DNA of 64,000 bases from Manihot esculenta (Eukaryota; Streptophyta; Magnoliopsida; Malpighiales; Euphorbiaceae): positions 15,204,265 to 15,268,264 of the forward strand of contig NC_035170.2 of the NCBI RefSeq assembly GCF_001659605.2, in the 5' to 3' direction. The notes under the pieces are model-generated. The model was not told where the DNA came from, did not search any database, and saw only the letters and a program-made list of their open reading frames with translations. A program made the position numbers and the translations under genes. Shown here one piece after another: positions 22,167 through 33,209 of the stretch; position 1 is the stretch's first letter, and the number at the start of each line of letters is the position of its first letter.

Positions 22167-23065
22167 TTATTTTGAAACAATTCTTGGCTGTGTGACCAAA
22201 CCGATCACAGAATTGATATTGAACCTATGATTGATATGCAGAGCTATTACTGCATGGCTGATACGAGCGAGAGGAATTGGATTGTTCTCTGGAATGGGTA
22301 TAATTCTGAGGCTAAGAGTTGGTGGAATTTCTAGGTTGAGTATTGCGTCTTGTAACATTAGCAGTGATGATTGAAAGTTCAGATGAGGCTTCTTTTTTAA
22401 AAAGGCTATCAAAGTCCAAAAGTTTTTCATGAAGTTCTTCAAAAGCGATCAGATTTTCGCATGTTCTAATAGTAGCAGTTAATTCACAAAATTCTGAACC
22501 AACACCATTAAGAACATGAATAATAAGGTCATCATCCGTCAAGGATTTGTCGATAAGAGTGAGCTCATCAGCGGTCGATTTGACCAACTAAAAATACTCA
22601 AACACAGGTCTAGATCCATGAGACTGATAGACTTTCTTTGAGATGCATAACACGAGAACAAGATTTATTAGCAAAATATAGTGCTAAATTATTCCAAGCT
22701 TCACTGGATGTTTTTGAAGACGAAATGAGTGAAACCAAAGATTCAGAAACTGATGCTAAAATAGCATGAAAAAGAAGACTATCTTGGCGAAGCCAAAGAA
22801 AATGAGCAGGATTAGGAGATATGGTTTCTCCAGTTGTCAAGGTAGATGGCAGACAAGGTATTTTGTCATCAATGTATCCAGTGAGATCAAGACCAATTAA
22901 AAGAGCATAGAACTGAGCACGCCATGAGAGATAATTAACGGTAGTTAATTTGTGAGGGAGTTGGGTTGCAACTTTAATGGTAATTAGAGTATCCTGTGAG
23001 TTAACTAGAATGGTTGTGGCTGAGATTGACATTATAGGAATTGAAAACTTAGCTAGAGTATTCAA
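22167..23065 (-). pseudogene. Copia gag remnant
   Basis: Frame 23065-22610 reads the N-terminal copia gag (KLTTVNYLSWRAQFYALLIG; SSKTSSEAWNNLALYFANKS). A second frame (22587-22312) continues with LTLIDKSLTDDDLIIHVLNG and a third with the zinc-knuckle region. Gag would coat the RNA genome. At least one frameshift and several stops are present. Confidence 0.8.
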
Positions 23066-23066
23066 T

Positions 23067-23078
23067 GCTCTGATACCA
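23067..23078 (-). promoter_or_regulatory. Primer-binding site (initiator tRNA-Met) of the copia element
   Basis: Minus strand TGGTATCAGAGC, complementary to the 3' end of plant initiator tRNA-Met, directly before the gag start and after the presumed 5' LTR. Confidence 0.8.
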
Positions 23079-23080
23079 TA

Positions 23081-23355
23081 AAATAGTTTATTGCTGTAGA
23101 ATGATTATTGGCTATATTTCTCAAACGAGTAAGTTACATATTTAAATAATCACAAAAGGCAAATATTAACAGATATGGAAATCAACAAAATTAGATTCTA
23201 AATGATACTACAGCTAACTAAATATCAGGAAAGAGATAATCATTCAATTAACTCATTTGACTTGAAAAGAGGAGAGTTATCCTCAATAGGAGGTACCTTT
23301 CTAGACAGACATGTCTGTATATCTGTTAGTAACTGTTGGAAGTACATTTCCAAAT
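23081..23355 (-). repeat. Putative 5' LTR of the copia element
   Basis: It lies immediately beyond the PBS, and a TGTACTTCC start is possible at about 23355 on the minus strand. Without a second LTR the limits cannot be confirmed. Confidence 0.35.
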
Positions 23356-23410
23356 AAATACAGACATGTTTGAATTAAAAAAAATTATTTATCAGAAAAA
23401 AATCTTTGTC

Positions 23411-24032
23411 TGAATTAACGTGTCACGTGCCAAATTTTTGATTTATAATATAATTTATCAATTTTAGATTTTCTCCAAAATATACTTTCAAAAAACTTCA
23501 TGTTTAAATTAAAGTTTCTCACAGTATAAACGTTTGAAAAGTCATGTAATCTTTATATATGGAATTTTTTATTTTCATTCTCACAACTAACTTAAAACAA
23601 ACTATTTTTATTACACTAATAACAATATTATTTAATGATGTTTTTGTAATTCACCAAAAAATTTGTGGAAGAATCGATCTGAGAATTTTGCAAAAAAAAA
23701 AAAAAAAATTCCATTACTTGTTAAAGCATTCATAGAGTTAGGTGACATCTCAAAGTTTGGCATCAACCAAATATAATTAGTTCAAAATATTTTTCTTTCC
23801 GTAATTGGATATTAAAAAATTTAACTAAATAGTAAATATTTTTTAAATTAAAAGATAAAATAAGTCACTTTAAGGAGATTAACCTTTTCTCTAAAATTTT
23901 TTTATCAATTTTGAATTCTCTCTAAAATATCCTTCTAAATTAAAGTTTATCACAAAATAAACATTTAAAAAGTCTTGTAATCTTTTTATGTAAAGTTGAA
24001 TTTTTATTTGAATTAATGTGCTACAGTATCAA
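23411..24032. repeat. AT-rich unit, first tandem copy and start of the second
   Basis: The block starting GAATTAACGTG (23412) is repeated from GAATTAATGTG (24010). Shared phrases include TTCATAGAGTTAGG, CATCTCAAAGTTTGGCATCAACCAAATATAATT and TCTCACA-ACTAACTTAAAACAAAC. The second copy is split by the element at 24042-25174 and resumes at 25175. No coding capacity; origin unknown. Confidence 0.8.
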
Positions 24033-24218
24033 ATCTTTAATGGGTAAACTGTAATTTAGTCCCTCAGGTTTAGTGAAAAACAACCTTTCGTCCCTCTATT
24101 TTAAAAAACCTTTAATTTAGTCACTGTGATTTTTAAAAATTATGCGTTTAGTCCCTCCCGTTAGATTTTCAGTTAAATCACCGTTAGTTTTAATTAAAAA
24201 GACTAAAATACCCATTCT

Positions 24219-24379
24219 CTCTTCTTCTTCTTCTTCTTCTTCTTTCTCCTTCCTCTTCTTCTTCTTCTTCTCCTTCCCGATCTTCTTCTTCTTCTTCTTC
24301 TTCTTCTTCTTCTTCTCCTCCTCCTCCTTCCCGATCTTCTTCTTCTTCTTCTTCTTCTTCTTCTTCTTCTTCTTCTTCC
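24219..24379. repeat. (CTT)n microsatellite inside the Pack-MULE
   Basis: About 160 bp of CTT/TTC repeats with interruptions; the phrase CTTCCCGAT appears three times, dividing it into sub-blocks. Any predicted protein here is an artefact of the repeat. Confidence 0.95.
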
Positions 24380-24591
24380 CGATTGACAAACGGTACATTC
24401 ATAAATCAAACTAAAATTTGACTTTCTGTTGATTTTCCCTCCCAACAAATTCATCAATGGCCGTTGCCTTCTTCTTGTCTTATTAAATCATTTCTGCTCC
24501 TGCAAATGTTCTTTCTCGCGACTTCTCTATATCTATATATACACAAAGTAGTCTTTTGATTATTTCACGTTCATTTCTCATTCATACAACA

Positions 24592-24861
24592 ATGGAGGCC
24601 TACTCTTCTAGCTCATCCTCTTCTTCTTCATCAACACTGTACTTTTCGCAATACCCACAAGAAGGAAAGGGCCTGAAAGTATCACAAATGCTTCATTCTG
24701 TTCGTAAGCCCCAGCTGAAGCCATGGAAGAAACCAATTGCGCCTCCTCCACTTAATCTTCAGAAAGAAAAACCTGCATTGTTTACCAAAGAGTTCGCAGC
24801 AGCACCAACTCTGCAGCTCCTTCCTTCCCCTGTAGAAACCCCATTTTCTGATTTATATTAG
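24592..24861 (+). pseudogene. Captured gene fragment, N-terminal exon (identity unknown)
   Basis: ATG in a good context (ACAATGGAG), preceded by a TATA-like stretch (CTATATATACAC, about 24530) and a plausible leader. The 89-residue frame begins MEAYSSSSSSSSSSTLYFSQ, continues with basic, Pro-rich sequence (RKPQLKPWKKPIAPPPLNLQ) and stops at a TAG (24859-24861). The same phase then stays open for about 50 further codons (PKPRKASELILQWGSLGG) up to the inverted repeat, so the TAG may be a mutation. The Ser-rich start could be a plastid transit peptide, but that is a guess. I do not recognise the parent gene. Confidence 0.5.
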
Positions 24862-25174
24862 GAGTTGATGTCTGAAACGCTAGCTGATCCAAAACCTAGG
24901 AAGGCTTCGGAGTTGATTTTGCAATGGGGTTCGCTTGGTGGTGAACCTGAATGCCGAAATGACCATTTGGGAGGAATGAGGTCGGGAATGAAGAAGTTGT
25001 TATGGGTATTTTAGTCTTTTAATTAAAATTAACGATGATTTAACTGAAAATCTAACGGGAGGGACCAAACGCATAATTTTTAAAAATCACAGTGACTAAA
25101 TTAAAGGTTTTTTAAAACAGAGGAACGGAATGTTATTTTTCACTAAACCTGAGAGACTAAATTACAGTTTACCC

Positions 25175-25640
25175 ATCTTTAATTTATAATATAATTTATC
25201 AATTCTAAATTTTCTGCAAAATATCTCTCTAAAAAATTTCATATTTAAATTAAACTTTCTCACAATATAAATATTTAAAAAGTCTTGTAATCTTTTTATA
25301 TGAAATTTTTTATGTTTATTCTCACAGCTAACTTAAAACAAACTATTTTTGTAACGCTAATAATAATATTATTTAATAATATTTTTGTAATTCACCCAAA
25401 AATTCGTGGAAGAATCAATATGAAGATTTTGAAAAAAAAAAATCCATTACTCGTAAAAGCATTCATAGAGTTAGGTAACATCTCAAAGTTTGGCATCAAC
25501 CAAATATAATTGGTTCAAAATAATTTTCTTTTTGTAATTAAATATTAAAAAATTTAATTAATAAAAAAATATTTTTCTAATGAAAAGATAAAATAAGTGA
25601 TTTTAAAGAGAATAACTTTATCCGTTGGAAAAAAAGGTTA
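25175..25640. repeat. AT-rich unit, remainder of the second tandem copy
   Basis: Continues the unit broken by the Pack-MULE. It aligns with 23440-23890 over GTTTAAATT-AAAGTTTCTCACA, CTAACTTAAAACAAACTATTTT, CATTCATAGAGTTAGG and GGCATCAACCAAATATAATT, with scattered substitutions. Confidence 0.8.
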
Positions 25641-26285
25641 TTTCCACATATTGAAGTTATTATTTAAGATTTTTATATATAAGTTTGTTAATAAATTTTA
25701 TTTTTTAAATTAAAATTAAATAATAAAAAATAAATTATCTTATTTAAAAATATTTTTTATATAAAATATTTTATAAATATAAATTATTTTTCACTTAGAT
25801 ATAAAATTAAAAAGTTAAAAAGAGGATTTACTTGGAGTAAGAGACAAAGTTACAGGAAATAGGGCTTTAAGCTATTTGAATAATAAAATAGGATCACTCA
25901 TGGTAACAAATATACATGAGGCAGTAGCTATAGCCTTTTAACAATGGAAGAAGATTCAAACATAGAAAAAAGTTCCTGCTTAAAAATAATTAGTGAAAGA
26001 TTAAATTTATTGGTTCAGAAATGTTAAATTTCATCTTTTAAGTTATTATCAAAAAATTAAATGAATTTAAATAAAATCAAATAAACTAAATAAATAATAA
26101 TTTAATTTAATTTTTTATTGATAAATTTAGAAAGATAATTTAATTATTTTTTTATTATAGTTTAAAATTAAATTAATAATTTTAATAAAAATAATTCAAA
26201 TTGAAGTTTTTGTTGCACTTAGATATTAAAATTTAAATCTAAAGTACACAATATTTTGAATGTGAATCATTTAACTCTAAAACTC

Positions 26286-26332
<47 letters not shown>

Positions 26333-29300
26333 GAAAACTCTAGGACTCTAATCAATCTAAACACACTTGTTTATGTAAGGTAGTCCCAATCCATGATGGG
26401 CAGTCTATATTTGTCCCATTTGTCAAAAAGAGTGGTGAGAGGATTCCCACAGGGAATCTCATCCTGCCCTTAAAGACCACAGCCACTGTCTATCTATTCA
26501 ATCCTTTTAATTTGGCAGTTTTCTTCCCATTCACATGCATTCAATTTTCAGATTTTTCTTTTTCTCTTTGTTTTTTTTATGGGACTTCCTTCATGCATTT
26601 TAACATTTACGTTATGGACAAATTTCTGAATTTTACACTTTTTTTTTTCATTTTATATTTAGATTTTCTAAATAGAGCTGACTAATTTTGGAATGAAATC
26701 GTTGATTTCCGTTCAAAATACAAGAAAATAAAATTCACCATTAAATTTGTTCAAAATGGTTGAGAAATTAATTAATTTTTTAAATAAAATATTTAATTTT
26801 TAATTAGGGCATGACTGACTGATTTATTGATTTTTTAATTTTAATTGATTTCAATTTAATTTAAAAAACTACTACTTAATTTTTATAATATGATAAAACT
26901 CACTAATTAATTTTTTTATTTTAAAAAATAATATAATACCTTATACATATAATACCTCGTGCTATTGGTGATATCAACTTCCAAGGAGAGGAACAAAGAT
27001 CTATCATTAGTGACTACAAAGAACTGAAGAACGACAGCGTTTTAATAGTTTCAATTATCCAGCTAAGGTCCTATCTGGCAGTCACTTTTAAGACAGTGTT
27101 TAATATCTTAATTTAATTAAAGCATTGGTATTTAGAAATTATAAGAGTAAATTTTCTGGGTTTATTGTTATATTTGTAATGGCGTTCTTGCTTTGATTGA
27201 ATTTGTTTAAATGGGTTTTTTTTTTCATTCTGTTGAAGTTTTATTTTTAATTTTTAATATGATTAAAAATAATTAAAATGAAAGAAAATATATTTTTCTA
27301 TTAAGACTGCATTTATTCTAAAGAAAATAATATCACCACCACAAGCTTGTTAAATTTATCATTATCTAAAATCATTGTTGACATCCAAGATTTATGAAAT
27401 CCAGGCTCTATGTATTTATGAAATATATTTTTTTAAAAAATATTTTCTAACTTTTTAACTTTTTGAAAACTTCAAAAATTGTTAAGAAAGAATAAATTAA
27501 CTTATTTTTAATTATAACAATTTCTGTTATTTTCTGAATTTTAAGATTCTTATTAAATTTATTAATATATTTTATTTTTTTATCATTATAACTAAATAAT
27601 AGAAATTATATTTTTTTAGAAAACATTTTTTCTATGTATAAATTATTTTACAACGAAAATCAACTTATATTTTAAGTAGAAAACATATTCTTCAATAAAA
27701 TATATGTTAATTTCTCCTACTTGCTAGTTAATTAGAATCAATTATTTCATAAAAATTTAATTTAATTGATTTTTTTTAATAATTCTTTTATTCGAAAAGA
27801 ATGAATTTATTTTTTTATTATTTTTATAAAAAATCTTAGTTTCATAATTTAGTTATCATGAAACTTTGTTTTAAATTATGATATAAAAAACAATTATGTA
27901 GAATTTAATTATATAAAAATTTTACAATTATATATACTTAAAACTTCATAACTAATTTAATTTAAATTTCTTTTATATTTGAAGAATATACAGTATTTGG
28001 AGTGATATAAGCCCTTTCTAAAGTTATAGAAAGGTTAATTTAATAATTAAGATTAGTTCATAAGTTTCAATTACACGTATTTATCCGTAACATATTATAA
28101 AAATAGTGTTGCCTATTGGTATAATTATTTCATATACGTTTGTTTGGTGTAAAATATATATATATATTTAATAATTATTGTGTTTGAAATATAAAAAAAA
28201 AATTATCTATTTATTTGTGAGAAATAATTTATATTTAAAAAGTATTTTATATAAAAAATATTTTTCATAAAAAATATTTTTCAACAAAACATTTTTTATT
28301 ATTTAATTTTAATTTAAAAAATAAAATATATTAATAAATTTATATATAAAAATTTTAATAAAATACTCGAAAAGAAAATTATTTTCTTTAAAATAATTTA
28401 ATTTTTTCTTTGATCAAGAAAATACTTTTTATTCAATAAATTTTCAGAATGTTCCGAATATTAAAAAATATAAAAAAAAGATATTTTTTTTTTAAATAAA
28501 CCAAAGACTTAAAAAAAAAAAAATAAATCGCATTTAAGTAAAATGATTTTCTGTTATTAGAAGGGAAGCTATTTTTTTATAGTTTATAAATTTTATTTAT
28601 AATTCTATATATAAAGTTATGGGTAGCTATCATTTGTAGCTAAACATTTTGGGTGATTTTTCAATTTTTAGTTAATTTTTTATTTATAATTTGAATTAAA
28701 TTGAAAATGTGGTTAATAATTTTAGCGGAATCAATTGGAGCTAAATATGCTTATATGGCATGCTAAGTCAATAAAAAAATATTTTAAAATGATACTACCT
28801 GTTAAATTATATATTTTAACTAAATTTTTATACAAATTGTTAATTTTATTTTATTTTTATCAATTTTAATAAAAAAAATTTTAAAAATATGTAATAAAAA
28901 GTAATATGACGTGAATTTAAGCTCTATTTATTTGAGAAAAATAACTTTTCGAATATTTATGTAGAAAATATTTTATAGAATGAGATAATTTATTTTTCAT
29001 TGTGTAATTTTAATTTAAAAAATAAAATTTATTAATAAATTTAATACAACCAATCTTAACAAGGAGGTTCAAAGGCCACATCACTCAACAAGGCAGTAAA
29101 CTTTAAAGTTGAAACAAATTATGCAAAGATTTGTTTACTTTTCAAATTCATAATAAAGTCGAAACAAATATAAAAGAACACTAAGACATGTTAAAACTTG
29201 TGATTTTATTAAAGGAGGTATGTGGAGAGACTAATACTTATTCAACGTTTGAATATAATCTCTTATAACTCAGTTATTTTTATTTATTTTAATTTAAACT

Positions 29301-31829
29301 TATTTTATGGACGGTTTGTACTAAGTTCACCTTTTAGAAGTGAGGGTTTTATTTAGAAATATCTTAAATTTCTTTTTTATTGTCTAAATATTTTGTAATC
29401 ATCTAAACATCAACTTTGTTTGGAAATTACATTATTTTATTCTCAACACTATAAATAAAATGAGATTAGGACTATATGACAACTTTTGAATATTTGATTA
29501 ATGAATTTTCAGATTTAAATTTTTTCAAGTGAGGTGTGAATATTTTTTTATTATTTCAAGAAATTATTTTGCAATAATGTAAATTGATTTCTAACTAATA
29601 GAATTAGGGCTTTTCAAGAATTCAAGATTTATTGAGGTTTTCATATCAAAATTTATATACAGAGATCAAGGATCTCTCAAGTTGCGATATATGATTTATT
29701 TTCTTCCTTAATTAGAAAAATATTATTTATTAATTAAATTTTCTGAATCATTTATTACTTAAAATTATTTTTTTAAAATAACTTAGTCATTTTTCTTAAA
29801 TTTTTTTTTTCAAGAAAATATTTTACTTGAAAAATCTTTTGTATGAAACAAATAAAGTCTTAATAAGCTACCCTATTTGATAAAAATTATATTTTTTAAT
29901 TTGGACCATCTGAATATGGTTTGATACAGAGAATCTAACAATTTACACTAATTTTACATGAAAAATTAGAATAGAAATATTTTATTATCATATTAAAATA
30001 AATTATCTTTTCACTCTAAATTAAAATGGATAAATAAGCCTTTTCTCTAAATTGGCTATTTAATGATATTAGAAACAAGCCCAATGTTACGAATTATTTT
30101 AGCTAAATGGCAATTTTTATTATATTTTTACTTATTATCAAGCTTAATTTATAAACAAGTACCTATCAATTTTTATTATATTTTTTACAGTATAGTCCAT
30201 CTAGAAATGATTTAATTGAATAATTTTTTTTGATAAATTATTGCATGAACATGGTTTGAATCATGTAAGTACTAAAAATTTTAGTTAAAATTGAAAAAAA
30301 AATAAAATTATTAAATTACATAAAAAAATTGACTAAATTATATAATTTATCTCGAGTAAGGTGGGTTCCATAATTTATCTTGACGGCACATACTACATAC
30401 GCATATTCCAGCCACCAGCTAATCCCACACTAAAAATGTAAACAACCTTACTAATTTAGCTAAAATTATATAAAATTTAAAAAGTCACATAAAGGTTTCT
30501 CTAGAAATGATAATTTATTCTAAATTTATTAATTTTTTTATGTAATTAAAATAAAGTAGAAAATAAATAAACAAAAAATTTAATTTTAATTTAACTATAA
30601 ATTTTTAAGTAAAAAATTAAATAAGTATAATTTATTATGAATATTTTTATAAAATTTTTTTAAAAAAGGTAAATATAAATTTAAAAATTTTTATTATACA
30701 AATTAAAATTGAAAGATGATTGTGATACATTATTCTAAATTAAGGAATAATCAGTGATAATTTGTATAGTTATTTATATATTTTTATAAATAAATTTATA
30801 TAAATTTTTTATTTATTAAATATTTTATATTTAATTATAAAATTTATAATTTTATATTTTTAATTGATATTTTTTTTAATTAAGATTTCGACAATTTCTG
30901 AACATTTTTTAGAGAAACTCCGCGTTACTTAAGGTTGTCCTGTATTTTTACCAGTTATTCCCTATCTTTATTTTTAAAAAATAGAATTTTACAAGTCTAC
31001 CTTATAGAATCTAAATGCGTATAAATACATTTCATTTAAGACTTTGAGATATCTTTTATTTATTTGTTGATAGCTTTCCACAAGAGAGATTGGGATTTAG
31101 GGATCCGGAAAGCGGAATCTGTAGAAGATTTACTTCTCAAATTATTTTAGCATGTTTTAAAATTATTTTTCAATTGAATTTCTTTATTAAATTTTGAACC
31201 ATGAGTAGTTAAATTTTTTATTAAAGGACTTGATGTAATTTAAATGTTTGATTGATTTTAATTTATCTGAATTGATTTAATTTATTAATTTTATTATTTA
31301 ATTCTTGGTATTAATGCTTTTGATTATTTTTATAAATATTTAAATAATATTATATAAAAAAATTAATCAATATTTAAAAAATTAGTTAAAATATTATCAT
31401 ATCACTAGTAGATATCATCACCTCATTAATTTAATACTATTGGGAGAGAAGATCAATATCTTAGATATTATTTAATTTAATTTTGACAATTATAATTAAA
31501 TTGTTAAACCGAATTAATTGGATTTGGTGAAAGTGAAATCAAATCTTAATATTAATTGTTTTTTAAATTCGATTTACCTACATCTTAATACTTAATTTTC
31601 AGTTTATTTGAATAAAATACTCTAATAATCACTTATAGATTTCTCCTTATCAGACGTCACACTAATAATTTAATAATATTAAAATTAAAATTTCAACAGT
31701 TGTATTATACAAGGTGGTTGATGATGCATAATAATCGTCTAAAATAAACTATGAACTGTCACTATAAAATAAGTTTACGTAAAATGAATATGATAAGTAG
31801 AAAATGCGGCTCGGTTTAAAGAAAAAAAT
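25641..31829. other. Long AT-rich intergenic region without genes
   Basis: About 6.2 kb with no supportable open frame or retroelement protein. It holds copies of an AT-rich core repeat (25662-25730, 27543-27602, 28296-28365, 29012-29045), a 38-base poly(A) run (26292-26329) and scattered low-complexity sequence. Old, decayed elements are likely but cannot be named. Confidence 0.6.
26292..26329. repeat. Poly(A) run of 38
   Basis: Uninterrupted A38, followed by GGGG. It could be the tail of a retroposed sequence, though no clear source body or target duplication is seen, or a homopolymer prone to sequencing error. Confidence 0.9.
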
Positions 31830-32330
31830 TCGGACGCCATAACACTCGATACATCATCAAGACTCGCCCTTCCCTTAATAGGGCAAGTCTCAGCACGATA
31901 TTATCGTTAACAGACACAGTCTAGCATATCCCATTATACCTATAATTGCAGGATTGCCAACTTATTAGCTGGTAGTGTCCCTTGTTAAGTAGCTGGCCAC
32001 ATTACCGTTGGATTATAAAAAATGTTATATTTATCTCCACCTCACAAAAATACGTTATTCTCTGATACGATTCAAGTTCTAAGCAATCTATTGCTTTCTC
32101 TCTATTCTTCAGGATACCAATTTGAGAGTTGAGATAGCTGTCATGGGCACTCACCACCACCTCACCTTCTCTTCCTTACAGGTCTAGCCAATCACAGCGT
32201 AGTTTCATTTCAGCCACGTTATCAATCTAATCTCTGCAACATTATTTAGTTCTGCTGCCGGAAAACCATTGAATACTCTTTGTTCATTTAGATTAAAGCC
32301 GGTCTCTTGTTTCTCTCTCCTTTCTTTTGA
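31830..32330 (+). repeat. Putative 5' LTR/leader of the ancient gypsy element A
   Basis: Resembles 53300-53800 in order of features: GACTCGCCC-type start, a TATA-like stretch (ATTATAAAAAATG near 32015), TTCAAGTTCTAAGCAATCT, a CAGG...GAGTTGAGATAG...CACCACCTCACCTTC section, then CAATCACAGCGTAGTTTCATTTCAGCCACGTTA. The match is loose, so the two may be LTRs of diverged copies. Confidence 0.5.
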
Positions 32331-32408
32331 AAATGGCTGGAATTGTAATGTCATTACAGAGGACCTAATAAGGGCAAAGGAAAAAATAAGCGTATAGCAA
32401 AAGACCTC

Positions 32409-33209
32409 TTGTTACTTGACCAAGAACCTTGGGCCAGGCAAGAGGTAACATTTGGTCCTACTGATAAAGCGCTTGGATTCTTTAAAAATGACCTGCTAGT
32501 CGTTAAGATCCTCCTAAAGAGGCGAGTATTGGTAGATACAGGTAGTTCCGTTAATTTTCTCATCTTAAATATTTTTAATAAGTTAGACTCGGATAAAAAT
32601 AGTTTTGTTAGAGTTTCCTATCCATTAATAGGATTAGGAGATAAGACCGTGACAGTATTAGGTACCATTAACCTCCCCCTAGTGCTGGAGACAAAAAATA
32701 TAGGTGAGAGTTATATGCAGAGTTTGTGGTGGTAGATATCTCATTTACATATAATGTAATACTTGCTCGTCCGGTCCTAAATTGCCACGTTATCGTTATA
32801 TATTTGCTATGTGTCTTAAACTTTCAGCTCTCGAAGGAATAGCACTGGTCCGAGGCAATCCGAAGTTGCCTAAAGAAGGTTACAAATACTCAGTAAAAAG
32901 CCTCGGCAAATCAACGATGCCCATAGATTTGCTGGAGAAGCTGAAATCTCACGTAAAACTAAAATTGATAGACCCGGTAGAAGAGGTCCAGCTACATAAG
33001 GATCAGAAAGTACGGTTCGGTACTGCGTTAGCCGGTGAAATAAAGAATCGTCTAATAGAGTTGCTGAAGAATCGAGTAACCACCTTCGCATGGTCTCAAA
33101 AAGATGTAATAGGTGTGGACCTAGCTTTCATTACCCATAAGCTACCCATTGACAAGATCATCAAGTCATTCTAGCAAAAGAAAAGAAAGTTTATATCAGA
33201 GAAGCAACA
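32409..33209 (+). pseudogene. Element A: protease and start of reverse transcriptase
   Basis: Frame 32409-32735 contains an aspartic protease motif (RRVLVDTGSSVNFLILNIFN). Frame 32782-33174 reads the protease-RT linker (LIELLKNRVTTFAWSQKDVI; DLAFITHKLPI), typical of Tat-type gypsy elements. A TAG and then KRKFISEKQ follow, right up to the insertion of element B. Decayed by stops and frameshifts; its continuation lies at 52855. Confidence 0.75.

Larger units (their letters stand above)
20851..23355 (-). mobile_element. Truncated Ty1/copia retrotransposon
   Basis: Minus-strand order: putative 5' LTR (about 23355-23081), PBS (23078-23067), gag (23065-22167), gag-pre-integrase (22130-21826), integrase (21580-20958). 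RT and RNase H are missing: the element stops at 20851 against the LTR relic. Coding parts are frameshifted and carry stops. Confidence 0.8.
24042..25174 (+). mobile_element. Mutator-like element carrying a gene fragment (Pack-MULE-like)
   Basis: A 1133-bp element with long terminal inverted repeats (24042-24215 and 25002-25174, about 173 bp, starting GGGTAAACTGTAATTTAGTC). A perfect 9-bp target duplication ATCTTTAAT lies at 24033-24041 and 25175-25183. Long inverted repeats and a 9-bp duplication are diagnostic of Mutator-like transposons. There is no transposase, so it is non-autonomous. Its interior holds a CTT microsatellite and what looks like the promoter and first exon of a host gene. 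Confidence 0.93.

Noticed and set aside
24117..24457. Several long open frames of Glu/Lys/Arg or Ser/Phe repeats
   Set aside because: They are translations of the CTT/GAA microsatellite in all frames, not proteins.
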